A stretch of 64,000 bases of DNA from the NCBI GenBank assembly GCA_958496175.1, contig OY292275.1, forward strand, positions 37,773,701-37,837,700, written 5' to 3'. The DNA is from Sisyra terminalis. Taxonomy: Eukaryota > Arthropoda > Insecta > Neuroptera > Sisyridae. Each line of letters starts with the position of its first letter. Position 1 is the first letter of the stretch. Positions 1 to 11,465 of the stretch are shown piece by piece. The position numbers and the translations under genes were made by a program. The notes beneath the pieces are model-generated. The model was not told the DNA's origin and did not search any database. It saw nothing but the letters and a program-made list of their open reading frames with translations.

Positions 1-615
1 TCACGTGCTTACTTTAATACCCTTTTAAATGTAAGCCAGAAGAATCGGGAATGATATTTGACAGTTTTTTCTTGACAAATTACCTTAGCAGCTATTTGAA
101 GTTTACAACTGAAATATACTAGATCTTGACATTAGACACATTAGAGCTGATATTTAATTGAACTATAACGAAAGGGCACTAATACTAATATTCTCCTGTA
201 CTAGACATGTATGACATCTCTCCAACTATTTATTTAACACTTTCAGAACACAAGAGATTACTGATCGATCTGTAGTCACTCGGCTCGTATTTATTTTCAT
301 CGATTCAGAAACTGATCTAATTTTGTGAACCGAGCTCGTATATTAATATAAACAGTTATAATACAAAATAATTGTATTTTTGTAAACCAATCCACATTTA
401 ACATCTACAAGATCTAGGAAGATTGTCTTTTTATTACATCTTCCTAATCTTTTAGAAGGAGAGTGCTCTAGTTTAAACCATTTCTAAAAATTGAGACTTT
501 TCACTCGGTCGCATTATATTTTGACTAAACACTTGACGAAGGTGAACATTCTAGTGTAAAACAAAACTAGATAGTTATGTATATTTTCTTTATAAGAGTG
601 ACTATTTATAATCAG
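1..615. other. AT-rich DNA, no gene seen
   Basis: No open frame of note, splice-flanked exon, tRNA or transposon terminus was recognised. The exons that should precede the first exon at 3442 were not found here. Confidence 0.5.
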
Positions 616-619
616 ACCT

Positions 620-1890
620 CTCAAAGTTACAAAGTATGCACTGTACAGCATTCAAAGTAACTAAAAAGTATATTTTTAAGTTTCTTAAAATGTAATTTAA
701 GATAAGTACTTAAGTTTCTTTTTCTAAGAGTAAAGCTAAGTGTACATTTGAGATAAAATCTCGGGATAAGGGGGCATTCATTAATTAGCCTATTTCCTGG
801 GAAGATTAGAAAAAGATTCGCTAGGGGCAGCATCGGGGGGGGGGTACATATGTTTTAAATTCTCTATTGACAACAACGTTAAACGTACGTTTTATTACTA
901 GAAGAATAAATAAATATTGTGGTAAAAAGAAGTTAAAAAACAAAAATTATCATGCCTTCTTAACAAATCTAGATGTGAACTGATTTTTATCATGGTTATC
1001 ATTTAAATATTTAGTTTTTTTCGGAATAAAACTAATTATTGATTTCTTTAGGTGTTTTCGTTTGGTAAGAGAGCTAGCAGTTAAGATATTGTCTGAATTA
1101 TTGCTTATTTTTTTGCCTTTATTCCATTCTTTTATCTTTGATGTGCATGTGAGTGCATCATAACCGTAACGTACAGTATAATCCTCAAGTTTGTAAAGTA
1201 AAGCAACAGTATGAGAACAGTTCTTTAAGGAGATGCTGAACATTGACACTGAGCATCTATAATTTTGCTACTATTTTTATCCAAAGCTATACTTATTTTA
1301 GACGTTTAGGAGGGAGGGAGTGTCGAATAAAATCTCACACAATCTCTGTTCTTTTAAATAAATCTAATGTAATTGAAGTACAGATTTATTAATTAACAGT
1401 GCAAGTAAGCATTTTAAAAAAATCTCGCGTGGTATCAAGGGAAAGGGTTGAGCAAAACCTCACGAAACGTTACCAAGGGGGGAGGGTGGGTCGAAAATAT
1501 CCAAAATTGTCTCATGTAATTAATAGATGCCCCCTAATGTCTCGAGACGTGTCTTACACGGACCTTACACGATCAGTAATACTGTCATTAATTTGAGATA
1601 CTGACAGTATTACTAATAGTGTAAGGTCGTCTTTAGGGTGCTGTCCATTAGATATCACTTTAACTTCGGTTGGAGATTTGTGAGTGACTAAAGTCTCGAT
1701 ATTAGGAAAATTCGTGTGTTTATGAGTCCCCTCTCGAGACCACTCTCGATACTTTTTTGTCACAAGTGGACACTTAGTTTAACTAGGTACCCAAAATAAT
1801 TTCGGATAATTAAAAAAAATAACAACTTATCTAGTATCTAGATACTTCCCAAAGTATCTTTGACAACTTTGAAAATGTTGCAGCATCCGA
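620..1890 (+). mobile_element. Unclassified element; long relative of the repeat at 29866-30045
   Basis: The stretch at about 648-720 (aactaaaaagtatattttt and what follows) and the stretch at about 1775-1885 (aacttatctagtatct and what follows) match consecutive parts of the short repeat at 29866-30045. The roughly 1 kb between them is absent from that short copy. The interval holds a strong hairpin (1561-1628), several CTCGAGAC words and a G10 tract (835-844). No transposase frame is visible. I infer a non-autonomous element whose short relative is an internal-deletion copy. The two matching blocks could also be independent insertions. Confidence 0.4.
1561..1628. repeat. Strong inverted repeat / hairpin
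   Basis: GACCTTACAC (1561-1570) pairs with GTGTAAGGTC (1619-1628). Inside it AGTAATACTGTCA pairs with TGACAGTATTACT, leaving a loop of about 14 nt. It lies inside the unclassified element and is probably transposon structure. Confidence 0.85.
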
Positions 1891-2679
1891 TTTTTTTTAA
1901 TAAATTATAATGACTGCAAAAATTATTATTGTTGTCACGGAGTATAGGAACAAGGAGTCCGAACGCAATGTTAAAAAATGGTATTAATTTGACGTCCACT
2001 ACTGGTAGAGCGCGCTACACTTCGTATTATGCATTTGAAGCATTACGCGTGAATTGTCGCTGTTATTAGAAACTGTAAATTCCAATTTACTGCATGTTAG
2101 TTACATAGTTACCTTACAGAAAGTACGTAAATTCGATTTAAGTTAGTACTGCAAACACACTAATGGCAGCGCCACATCTTGACACATTTTCCATCATGCA
2201 TTGCAAGATTGAAATACCTTCTTAAAACGTTAGTGACCTTTGGTACGTTCTGAATACTTGCGCTGTTAGTGACAAAAAAGAGAACTATGATGTGGGTCTG
2301 TTCAGAGAAGAGAGGCTTATGTGAAAACGTCAATTCATATGGAAGGCAAAAGCATAATAAAGCGCTTCTAAAATAAAGCAATGCATGGCATTGTCATACA
2401 AAATATCACTTTGCACTATATTGAGGTGGAGCTTAGCCCCCCCCCCTTCTTAAAAACGTTTATTTTAATTATAGAACTACCAAATACTAGCGAGAATTTA
2501 GAATGCAATAATGGTATAGTTTATATTTTAACAATTTATCTGCAATAAATATTAGTTTTTCCTTAATAAATACCATAATATAATGATGAAATTATAAATT
2601 CTTTTCAAATTTAAATTCCCTCCTTTATCTTCGCATGCACTTTGCAAATTAAGGCGTAGCTAAGTCTGCTTTTTTTGAA
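1891..2679. other. AT-rich DNA, no gene seen
   Basis: Contains a C10 tract at 2437-2446. No exon or element ends were recognised. Confidence 0.5.
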
Positions 2680-2842
2680 TTGTTATTTAATGTCGCTTTA
2701 TAACTACTAGGATCTTTAGCGACTCTAGGGTTAATAAAATCCGTTATCGAGAAATATCGATAATTTGCTCGATACGAAGATCGAACCCACTACCTACCAG
2801 TTTTGGAGTGGTCATCTAGACCACTCGGCCACCAGTAGGCTC
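2680..2842 (-). mobile_element. tRNA-derived SINE, copy 1
   Basis: On the minus strand it reads from AGCCTACTGGTGGCCGAGTG (pol III A box, TGGCCGAGTGG) through CCAAAACTGGTAGGTAGTGG and a B box (GGTTCGATC-like). The body then has CGATATTTCTCGATAACGG and GACTCTAGGG-type motifs and ends in AAAGCGACATTAAATAAC. Same family as the copies near 16.8, 19.4, 25.0, 25.7, 32.5, 32.8, 33.9, 34.2, 39.5, 40.4, 42.6, 50.2 and 53.7 kb. Near full length. Confidence 0.88.
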
Positions 2843-3441
2843 AGTCTGGTTTTGTACAGCATCAACTAGGTACCGGTTCCTAGAAGATCTGATCATGTTG
2901 ATTCCCAAACACCAAAACTTTTAACACAGAATTGAAGTTCTATGTAAGTCTCTCATCTCTGGGTTTGATATTAAGTACATGAATATGTCGAAAAAGCCTT
3001 TACCGTTCGGACTCCTTGTATCTAAACTCCGTCATTGTTCTGATGATTGTATAGCAAAACACAATAACGATAGAACAGAATATTTTATATATTTTGAACC
3101 AAAAATTAGAGCGATATTTTCCATATATTGTACATGGGAAATTTCACAGTTGGTTTTTATAACAATGGAAGTTACCTTGTAGTAGGAGACGAATAAAATT
3201 GTCAAAACGTAGTTCTAATGTTAATGATAATAATATTAATGATATCAATTAGTAGTAACCAATAAATTCTACAAATTACATTAGTATCATTTTATTTGCT
3301 GATTAGGTAACAGTTTTAAAAAAAAACCTTTAAACTCTTAAATTAGAAATCATTTTGAGAGTATTTCTATCAATGAAATTTCAGTATTGTGTATTTTATT
3401 ATATTTTATTAAATGTCTATTGATGAAATGTTTTTTTTTAG
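2843..3441. other. Intron or upstream DNA of gene 1
   Basis: Ends in a pyrimidine-rich tract and an AG acceptor at 3440-3441. No further exon of gene 1 was recognised. A small open frame starting at 2979 has no family resemblance. Confidence 0.5.
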
Positions 3442-5094
3442 TTTGAACTTGATTCTTCAACATGCAAATGGAATATAACTTATGATAAAAGCTATCCAAT
3501 TGGTTCGTACCAAGTACAAGTAATCGTGGAGGAATGGAGAAACTTTTATTATTGGACTGTAACATCGAATCGTTTACTGTTTCATATAACAAATATGTTA
3601 AACGGAGATCTAAAATTCATTCAATCAAATAATCCAAAACCGGATCACTTTATTTCAACTGGTAGTCCAGTTACGCAAGAAATTATACTTAAACAATCTG
3701 ATTTGGATTTCTTAAATAAAACGGCAACTAGTATTGCCACATACTGGTTCATTGACTGTATATATATGGGAAATTCTACCGATTACAAATTGGTGCACAA
3801 CTTTACTAAAGGAAATAGTGAACATATGATTGAGGCGTTAGTGGTAGCTAGTTTTGAACCAATTCCACCTCCTACAACACCAGCTCCAAAAACTACAACC
3901 ACCGCCAAACCTACAACTACAACAACTACGACAGCAAAACCTCAACCAAAAGTAGCGAATCAAAATACTTCACTTTCGTTCAATCATACGTTAAAAACAA
4001 AGAAATCGGATGCGATAAAATTGCCATTTGTTTGTTCAAATTCAAGTGATGTTAAACCTATTAATGGTAAAACCTATGGCTATTTTTCGAAAAACATAAC
4101 TGTTAAAGGTAAGTAAAACTTAAACATACCAGCCTCAAGATTGAACAGAAAATTAATTTCTTAATAGTTAAAAAAGAAATTATGCCATGTAGGATCTCGT
4201 ACAAAGAATATTTGCTTACTTTGCCAAATATTTTTTTACATAAGCATACAAAGAAATAACGTCCCACACTCTCTCCATAAAATGTATGTTTTCTTTTACG
4301 TGAAAATTCGTTTATAGTTTAAGTTTTTTTTTGCATGGATATTTTTTACTACTTCCTTATGAAATCTAAGTTTTTATAAAATATTTATTTTTCAGATCCC
4401 ATAAGCAATGTAACCATAACCGGAAGCAATTGGATTTTAAAAAGTGAAGTAGTTAATTTTGTTGTAAAATGTTCTGGTTCTGGCCCTTATAATTACTGCC
4501 TAGTTTATCATGATGGTTTATACAATATTACGGGCAATGAAACCTGTTCGGTTCCTTTAACAACAGATGAATGTGAAATTTACATACGGCATTTTTTCAT
4601 ACGAGGAGATATGCATACTATTGTCGTCATTTTGTGGAATGAATTCAGTAAAATAGTTTCACCCATAGCCGTCACAGCTTATCATGGTTTGGAGAATTAA
4701 AAAAAAACGCTTTGTGAATGTTTTTATATTTTTTTTTACATTTTCAGTTACTCCTGTGCCACAAATTTCTGTAATTATTGTTCCCGTAGTGTTCAGTTTA
4801 GTTGCTGTGGTATTAATTGTCTTCGGAATCGCCTACTTCATACAAAATGGATCAAGGTAAACTATATTAAAAAAATATTTTTTTTTTACTGATAACTTTT
4901 ATTCCAGATTTACCGTTGAGGTTGCCGATTTTGATTTTGGTCAGCAATATGAAGAAATGGAATATAAAACATTTTACCAAAGGCTTCGTGAATCCATAAT
5001 GTCAGTATTTACACCCTTACGAAACGGTGATAGTACGCCTGATGTGGAAACACAGTCAACTTCAAATGGATTTAAATATGGCAATATGACGTGA
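3442..5094 (+). CDS. Type I membrane glycoprotein with PKD-like region, TMEM130/PMEL/GPNMB-like (3' four exons)
   Basis: Exons 3442-4108, 4396-4686, 4748-4856 and 4908-5094 join in frame (phases 1, 1, 2) and end at TGA 5092-5094, giving 417 visible residues. Introns are 287, 61 and 51 bp, all GT-AG; the second donor (gtttgg) is weak. Visible features: a CKWNITYD...YPIGSYQVQV segment near residues 8-26; a PKD-like region about 68-140 (TYWFIDC ... LVHNFTKGNSEHMIEAL); a Thr/Pro-rich stretch about 141-170; cysteines 248, 257, 273 and 282 around GPYNYC; many N-glycosylation sequons; one hydrophobic helix about 326-351; and a roughly 65-residue tail starting RFTVEVADFDF. This order matches PKD-containing PMEL/GPNMB/TMEM130 proteins, which are secretory-pathway or organelle membrane glycoproteins. 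Function in insects is not shown here. The signal peptide and N-terminal exons are missing, so this is a partial gene. Exon structure is sure; family assignment is likely. Confidence 0.85.
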
Positions 5095-5157
5095 AAGATT
5101 GTTTTTTTTCCTCAGTTTTATTTTTATAATTTTAAAGTTTTATTTTAAGTTTATACT

Positions 5158-5180
5158 AATAAATAATACCCCTTAATAAA
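5158..5180 (+). terminator. Candidate polyadenylation signals of gene 1
   Basis: Two AATAAA hexamers (5158-5163 and 5175-5180) lie 64-86 bp after the stop codon. A third lies near 5266. In such AT-rich DNA the hexamer alone is weak evidence, but the position fits a short 3' UTR. Confidence 0.55.
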
Positions 5181-7586
5181 TTAATTTATTTTATAGAAGA
5201 GCGAAAAAAAAATACAAATTACTTTGTCGTTCTTTTGTAAGATCATTCCATACTTTTAATTGCGAAAATAAAATTGTAATAATAGATAACGAATTTATTT
5301 CAAAATTATTAGATATAATATGTTTAAAATTAGTGAGATATTTTTTTTAATTTCTTGTTGAATGCATTGGCACAAAAATTGAATAAAATAGAATGATTGT
5401 GATATGTACCAAAATCAGATGATTTGAAGCATTTCGTATATTACGAAACTTAGTTTTTAAGTGTAAAATAAATTGAAAAACATTTTAAATTTGTGAAGTT
5501 ATTTTAAAATTGTATATTTTTTGTTGATAAGTAAATTTTAGGGAATATGCCAAACTATTTTTCTTGTTTATTTTTAACCCATTGCTGCCTCGTTTTAAAT
5601 TTTTTTACAGATGAGTTCAAACAGAAATAAATCGTATGACCGTTAAATAAAAATTCAGATTTTTACAAGGATTTTCCGTTTCTCATCTCTCATTTTCTTT
5701 AAAACTTATCCCAATAAACTATACACAAGGGGTCATCGCACGAAGCCCCCTAATTTTAAACAAAAATATTTTAAATGTTTATTTGATTACGTCGCGATTT
5801 ATTTACCAATTAAAATAAAACCAAAGGAAATGAAACGTTGTTAGACATTGTTGCTAAAAGGGATTTTTAGGCAGGCTTCTCCCCCGGACCCCTAATGTAT
5901 GTTTCCTTTTAGCACAGATCATAAACAAATATGTTATAAACATTTTTTTTTTGAAAATTCAGAAGAATTCGTGTTAAAAGATTTATTTTTTAATTTTTAA
6001 ATAAAAAAATTATCTTCTTTCGTTTTACTTCGTCAAGATCTATAAGAATCTATCTTCAAATCATTGGCGCCGGAAGAACCGTACTCTCACCCAATATTCC
6101 GTTGTCGAGATATTTTGTAATTTTTTGATTGTCTTTGGGATATTTTATCTGGGGGTATTTTTGTGGGAATATTTTATCTGTCGATATTTTGTTTGGGGAT
6201 AAAATATTGAACCAAAAAGTTTAGATCTTAAAGAATTTGAAATTTTGTGTATATATTGCATATTTAAATTGATTTTTTATATATAACTCAATATTATTTT
6301 AAAAAAGAATTGAAATTATAGGTTCTTGCATTAACTAACTTGGTTATATCCAATGAACTGATTTGTGAGTTTTGGTAATAAAATAGAACTGGGATATCAA
6401 ATCCGTTCAAAGCATCTATTTTTGACAAATTAATCGCTTCTAATATCTGAATTTTATTTAAAGTCTCTAATTTAATCTAAACTAAGCCAAAATAAAAAAC
6501 TTTATATTATTGTAAGGACAAACCTACTAAAGTTTAAAAATCCTGGAACCAATTGATTTTTGAAAATTTTTAATCTTTACATTAATGTAAATTATTGTAA
6601 CTATTAATATTGAAAGTAAATAAATGAATACAGCTATGAAAAAACAATTAACTGAATTGCAGAATCTGTAAAATGGTCTGTAGAAAAAGTATTTTAAGAC
6701 AACTTATTAAGTTTTAGGGAGAAGTTTTCGATTCTTGAGTTCTTACATTGGTGTTTCTCAACGACTAGGGATGAAATATTTCAGGTGTAAATACAGGCTT
6801 TTATTTGGAGAAAAGCAATTTTCGTTTGATTTGCCTTATCATCAAGGAAGTTAGTTTAAATCAATAATTTTATAAAGTTATAGTTTGCTTTTTCTATAAT
6901 ATTTAAATTTAAATAATGGTTTTTGTAAACGATTGTTTACAAAATTTAAAAATTGGTTTAAGTGAAATATTTCGATTAAAAATAAGGAAGGACGTGGAAG
7001 ACAACTTCACTCATTTTCTTCCCTCTGTATATGCTTTCTACGACTGGAATATTAGAATTTTCGGATTTCATGATATTACTCATATTACAATTAAGTACCT
7101 AATTGCTTGATAAGGGTAGTCTATATTTGTGATATTTTTGAAACAATATAATTGGAACAATTATTATAATAAGGTTTTTTCAAATTTAATAATATTCAAA
7201 GAGCAACAACTTAAGTTGTGACCAAATCACGCAGAAACAGGTCGTATGAATCAATATGAATTATAGAATTTCAAAAAGAGCACCACTTGAGTTTATTGCC
7301 ACGGAATACTTTAGCTTTAAAAGGGCATTTGCTAGATCTAAAATAATACGTTCCTCTCATAAACAATGAACAGTAACTGAATAAGTAACTAATTTTCAAT
7401 CAATTTTGTATCGGAGATAGGTTTGATTCACAAAAGAAAAAAAGTCGATAAAAATAACCGAATTAAGATAAAAATAAATGTTTAAGACATGCTCTGCAGG
7501 ATTTTTCTAATACTTCGAGTTCTTGTCTATAAACTGCGGCTTGTCGAAGGAAAAAAGTTTTGAAAAATAAAAAAAATTAATATCGC
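5181..7586. other. Intergenic AT-rich DNA, no gene seen
   Basis: No coding exon was recognised. A slightly GC-richer block at 5735-5905 (AAGCCCCCTAATTTT, CCCCCGGACCCC words) may be an old transposon fragment. At 6086-6205 the word GATATTTT or ATATTTTATCTG recurs several times in imperfect tandem. Confidence 0.5.
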
Positions 7587-8284
7587 CTTATAGATAAGTC
7601 CGGATCATACACAAAATCAATTTATTAAAAAAAATTATACATTTTTATAAATTATAGCCATCAAATTCTTTATCATATTTTATATTAAAGAGATCAAATA
7701 TCTCTTTAAAAGATTCTGAAATTTTAGATTCGATTTGATCTTTGGATTCTTTTAACAATTGTACGAGATATCATAGTTGTTAACGCTTCGGTTGGATATT
7801 TGCGGCCTTAAATTCATTTTTAATGCAATCCGCGGTTACTTCACTCCAAAATTCGTTAATTCATTGCCATACTTTAGCATAAGAAGCTCTTTTGATTGCT
7901 TCAGACGTCGTGAATGAATGGTAACCACTGACCATCCAGTCCTCCCATTTTCCGTGCATTTTGATTTTAAAAATTTATTAACGCTTAGATTCAGTAGCTG
8001 CCAGGAATAACAGACAATTATGAATACTTTTCACCTTTTTTTTACTTCATTTGTGCTGTAAGCACAAATATAACGCCAAATGTTTTCTAATCAATAGCTG
8101 ATCATTTCCGCGTCAACCCCTTTTCATTTGCTGCGACAACGACCCTTTGCAAGAAAGCATCTTTAAGAATAGTTTTTCGTTTGAAAATTACTAAAAGGCT
8201 TGCATTTTCCACCATTGGCGGTACCACACAAGACAACAATAAAATAAACGTTCGGCTTATCTAAGAATCCGACTTATCTATAAG
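7587..8284 (-). pseudogene. Broken pogo/Tigger-like (CENP-B/DDE) transposase in a TIR-bounded remnant
   Basis: The ends carry inverted copies of CTTATAGATAAGTC (7587-7600 and about 8271-8284). Read on the minus strand, the interior gives, in order and in shifting frames: a segment like FIVVLCGTANGGKCKPF, then LLVIFKRKTILKDAF, VVVAANEKGLTR, a remnant of the VIPG...DVSVNKFLK region, and MHGKWEDWMVSGYH followed by KRASYAKVWQ and FWSEVTADCIKNEFKAANI. This matches the C-terminal half of pogo/Tigger-type DDE transposases. Several frameshifts and in-frame stops (for example after KVWQ) show it is dead. The N-terminal DNA-binding part is gone. Confidence 0.8.
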
Positions 8285-8555
8285 ATATTTATCTTAAAAA
8301 TTCTTAAACTTAGGGTATTTGTGGTGAAATATTTGCGCTTTAATAATAGGCAATATTCAATGCATGGATGTTTGCCTAATTGTCAGTTTAATGTTTTTAA
8401 TATTATGCACCGCATGTACCTTTATTATGTGCCATAAGTAGTTTCACACTTAAAATGATGTTAAATCGTAACATTATGTTGGTTGATTCTCCCGATTGAA
8501 CATTTTTAACGCAAATTAATATAAGTATTGGGATCATTTATTTTAAAATAATATC
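8285..8555. other. AT-rich DNA, no gene seen
   Basis: Nothing recognised. Confidence 0.45.
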
Positions 8556-8768
8556 GTCTGTCCTTCTACCCTTATGGGTTTGGAGATATCATCTTCTTGG
8601 TCTCCCTTTCCTGGGCTAGATGGGCTAGATGTGCGGGTTCAGGTAATGAGTGCCCCGTTATTTCCTTTAAACTGTCAGACCATCGTGTTCAGTAGTGCTT
8701 CTGAAACTGGGAAGCGCGACCCTCTAAGAGGCACTAGAACTCCTGTCAGGGAACCGCGAAATAGTTGA
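8556..8768. other. GC-rich block of unknown nature
   Basis: About 200 bp clearly richer in GC than its surroundings (for example GGGAAGCGCGACCCTC and GAACCGCGAAATAG). The + frame from 8574 is open for 64 codons, but its product resembles no family I know. The sharp compositional edges suggest a transposon fragment, perhaps part of a non-LTR element like the one just downstream, or a conserved non-coding element. Confidence 0.4.
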
Positions 8769-8929
8769 GTATTTTGAAAAAAATCATAAATCGTGATCAG
8801 AGGAACGACAGATAATATAAATCAATCGAATTTTCACACGATGACAATACATTATCTGATATGGATAAATAATCAACTAATAATCAAAGATTTACTTATA
8901 ATGACATTAATGTAGGTAAACATTGATTA

Positions 8930-9410
8930 ATTATTGATATAAGATAAACATCAGTTTTAGGTAATCAGAGATAGTATATCCGAATTTCGATGTGAAATAT
9001 TGGGTCACGAAGAAAAAATTGATTTTAGATAACATGAGCACTCTATCCTGTATCTCCGTGGAAAATATTGATAGATACGTAAATAATATTGGCATATAAG
9101 TAATGGAACATAAACAAAGTACTGCTCGTTGGTATGAAAAACACTGGTGAGCGGATCTTTCTCTACTATGTTTACCGTCCACTTTTCCTTTAATTATAAA
9201 TAGTTCCATTTCTCCAGTTCTCCTAGCCATATAACCGAAATACTACAAGTATACCTTCTTTGTTCTGAATATGAGTCTATCATGCATGCTTAGTTCTTAC
9301 AGGATGGATAAAGGTCCATGAGACTCTTACAATGCGTCTGTATACTAATAGTTCGAAGGATTCAATCTTTTACTTGTCGTTTTTTAAGGACTAAGCTTCG
9401 TACAAGCAGG
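8930..9410 (-). pseudogene. Non-LTR retrotransposon reverse-transcriptase C-terminus, decayed
   Basis: On the minus strand, near 9345-9410, frames give NPSNY and RRIVRVSWT, recalling the conserved MWVYRRILRISWT region of LINE ORF2 C-termini. After a damaged stretch, about 9150-9230 gives ARRTGEMELFIIKGKVDGKHSRER, which corresponds to the conserved GHxxR...LIxxGKxxGKRxRGR motif. Multiple frameshifts and stops make it a pseudogene. The downstream part (8931-9080) is repeated at 62813-63090, giving a second family member. Clade not resolved (RTE/CR1-like C-termini share this motif). Confidence 0.65.
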
Positions 9411-10110
9411 CATATATGGCGGTCTTTATATTGGCGATTTTTTTTCTCGATAAACATGATAAAATATTTTGTATTCGTTTTCGGTATACTTTAAAATGTT
9501 TTAATAAAATAATTAAATGATTATGTAAACAATATACAATTCACCACGGTTGTTAGAACGACTATTCCCAAGCAACGTAACACGCAGACGCGCACATACA
9601 TAAAAAATACTGCAATGTTTTCTATTTCATTCTCTCGTTTGTTAAATCATATAGATTTATATGTTTATCTCTTTTAACTACCGCTTTTTCGTATCATGAA
9701 ATTTCAAGTCAAAACGTTGCTAAAGAAGTTTACAATTCAAAAATCAAAGAAAAAACATGTCCATTTTTACAACCCTAATAATAGTATAGTAATAGTATAC
9801 AACCAAATACTATTAAAAAACAATTTAAGTTATGATGGAATTGTTTTTGCTTACTTATCTTGGTTGAATTATGGTGTTGATGCTTGGCCAAGCTTGGCCA
9901 CAAACAATTGGCCCTGTTGTGAGTGTCGGGAATTCCTATATGGGCAATTAATAGGCCTAAACTTAGAACAACTTAAAAGAACCAAAGAGGACAGATTAAC
10001 CTTTGCCCATGTAGTTGCCTATCATCTTTGATAGACATCTCTAATTAGAAGAATTAGGTTGATTTTTTCCTCTTGCAAGCATACCATGAAACAATGCATT
10101 TGGTTATTAG
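9411..10110. other. AT-rich DNA, no gene seen
   Basis: An open frame of 111 codons begins at 9696. Its residue pattern (AT-driven Lys, Asn, Ile) and lack of splice or family signals make it a chance frame. Confidence 0.5.
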
Positions 10111-10571
10111 TGTCCGACCGAAACTAGCTTTTACGGCCGAAACTGAAACTTCCATATAAGATCATGTTTTCGTCCAGAAAAAGTTAATCAAATTAATCAG
10201 TCTTTACTTTTAAATCATATAGGTATTCATTAATCATTTAGTGCCAAATATTTGAGCTAATATTAAATGAATCTAATATTATCATTTCTTATTTCAAATA
10301 TTTTATTTATGCTGAAATAAGAGGTTGATTTGAAATAAATGCACCAAATATTTCTTTTAATAATAGTTACGAATATCACAAAATAATAATAAAAAAACAG
10401 CGTATGTGCTTATATACGCGCGTGAGAAGTTATGCTTCTTTGGAATAGTTAAAAATATGTTTTTAATCCTCTGCCGTATCCTCTTGTGGTAGTGCCTGAA
10501 CTAGCACACCAGTTATAAGATCTGTGATTACTAAAATATGATACAATTTTAAACACAACTTACTTTTAATA

Positions 10572-10800
10572 TCAAAATACATAATAAGAAAACGTATGTG
10601 TTGCGGCAAAGACAAGGATAATGAATATAAAATTTTAAATACATCCATGAAAATGGAACACACATATAATAATTATTGGCTCAAATTTGAACTACCATGT
10701 TATTAGTTTCAACTGTCATTTCGATTTCATTTAATTGCTAATTTTAGTCATTTGTCAGTTTTGTCAGTGTTGAGCTGTGAATATTTCAAAGAATGTAACT
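10572..10800 (+). mobile_element. Non-autonomous Helitron, copy 1 (degraded)
   Basis: Starts A|TCAAAATACATAATAAG, contains TTTCAACTGTCATTTCGATT and the TTTGTCAG...GTGTTG region, and ends at the GTGAATATTTC part of the terminal hairpin. Same family as copies at 11.2, 15.2, 15.4, 15.7, 35.3, 45.1 and 62.6 kb. The 3' CTAG end is eroded. Confidence 0.7.
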
Positions 10801-11227
10801 GGGATTCAAATAAAAGATTTAATTGGCTATTTATACATAGATACTATATGTTTATGGCTACTTATACACAATGTATATTACATATTATATGAATTAACCG
10901 TTTAACCAAATTAACAGATTGGATTACATGTTCGAAAAATACTTATCAAAAACCTTTACTATATAGAAGTAGATTATTGCCATAAAATATAATGTATAGA
11001 TATGTATAAACAATTCTAAATAGCGATGCCCTAAATATTATTTATACAATAGTGATTGTATATTTTATTTACTCATTTATATCTATATATATTGAAAATG
11101 ATTTTTAAATTAAATATAGAAAAATATAATGTAATATAATGTATCAATAGACTTTTATTAGATTCTTTTAAATATTACACTGAATAACTTCAGAAAAATA
11201 TCTTTCATTAAAATGCATTTTAATTCT

Positions 11228-11465
11228 CATAACAATTATAATAGGCAAACGTAAGTAATATGTGTGCACATATTTCGGAAAAGATAGACAAATATTGTAA
11301 ACACATATGTGTGAGTGAAATACAATCATTTTTTTTCAAATTTGAACTGAATGATTGTCGCTATGGTTTTAACAGCCATTTTGATTTCATTCAATCAATT
11401 ACCAATTTTTAACATTTGTCAGTTGTGTCAGTATTGGTCGGTGAATATTTTACATGAAATTACTA
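11228..11465 (+). mobile_element. Non-autonomous Helitron, copy 2
   Basis: Contains ATTATAATAGGCAAACGTA near its 5' end, ACACATATGTGTGAGTG and TTTGATTTCATTCAATC inside, and GGTGAATATTTTAC near the 3' end, where CTAG has become CTAT. Diverged family member. Confidence 0.75.

Noticed and set aside
2820..2842. tRNA gene (A box GGCCGAGTGG and B box look like tRNA-Ser/Leu)
   Set aside because: No acceptor or anticodon stems pair, and the same unit with a long non-tRNA body recurs 14 times: it is a SINE.
3350..3592. Minus-strand 80-codon frame
   Set aside because: Antisense shadow of the gene 1 exon and its intron.
3526..4116. Translation start at 3526 for gene 1
   Set aside because: The frame continues upstream without a stop to an AG acceptor at 3440-3441, and 3526 is a GTG codon within a conserved-looking segment. 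It is an internal exon, not a start.
6086..6205. Tandem repeat array or satellite
   Set aside because: The GATATTTT words are imperfect and irregularly spaced. Low-complexity DNA is enough to explain them.
9696..10031. 111-codon plus frame
   Set aside because: Low-complexity Lys/Asn/Ile composition, no homology recognised, no initiation or splice context.
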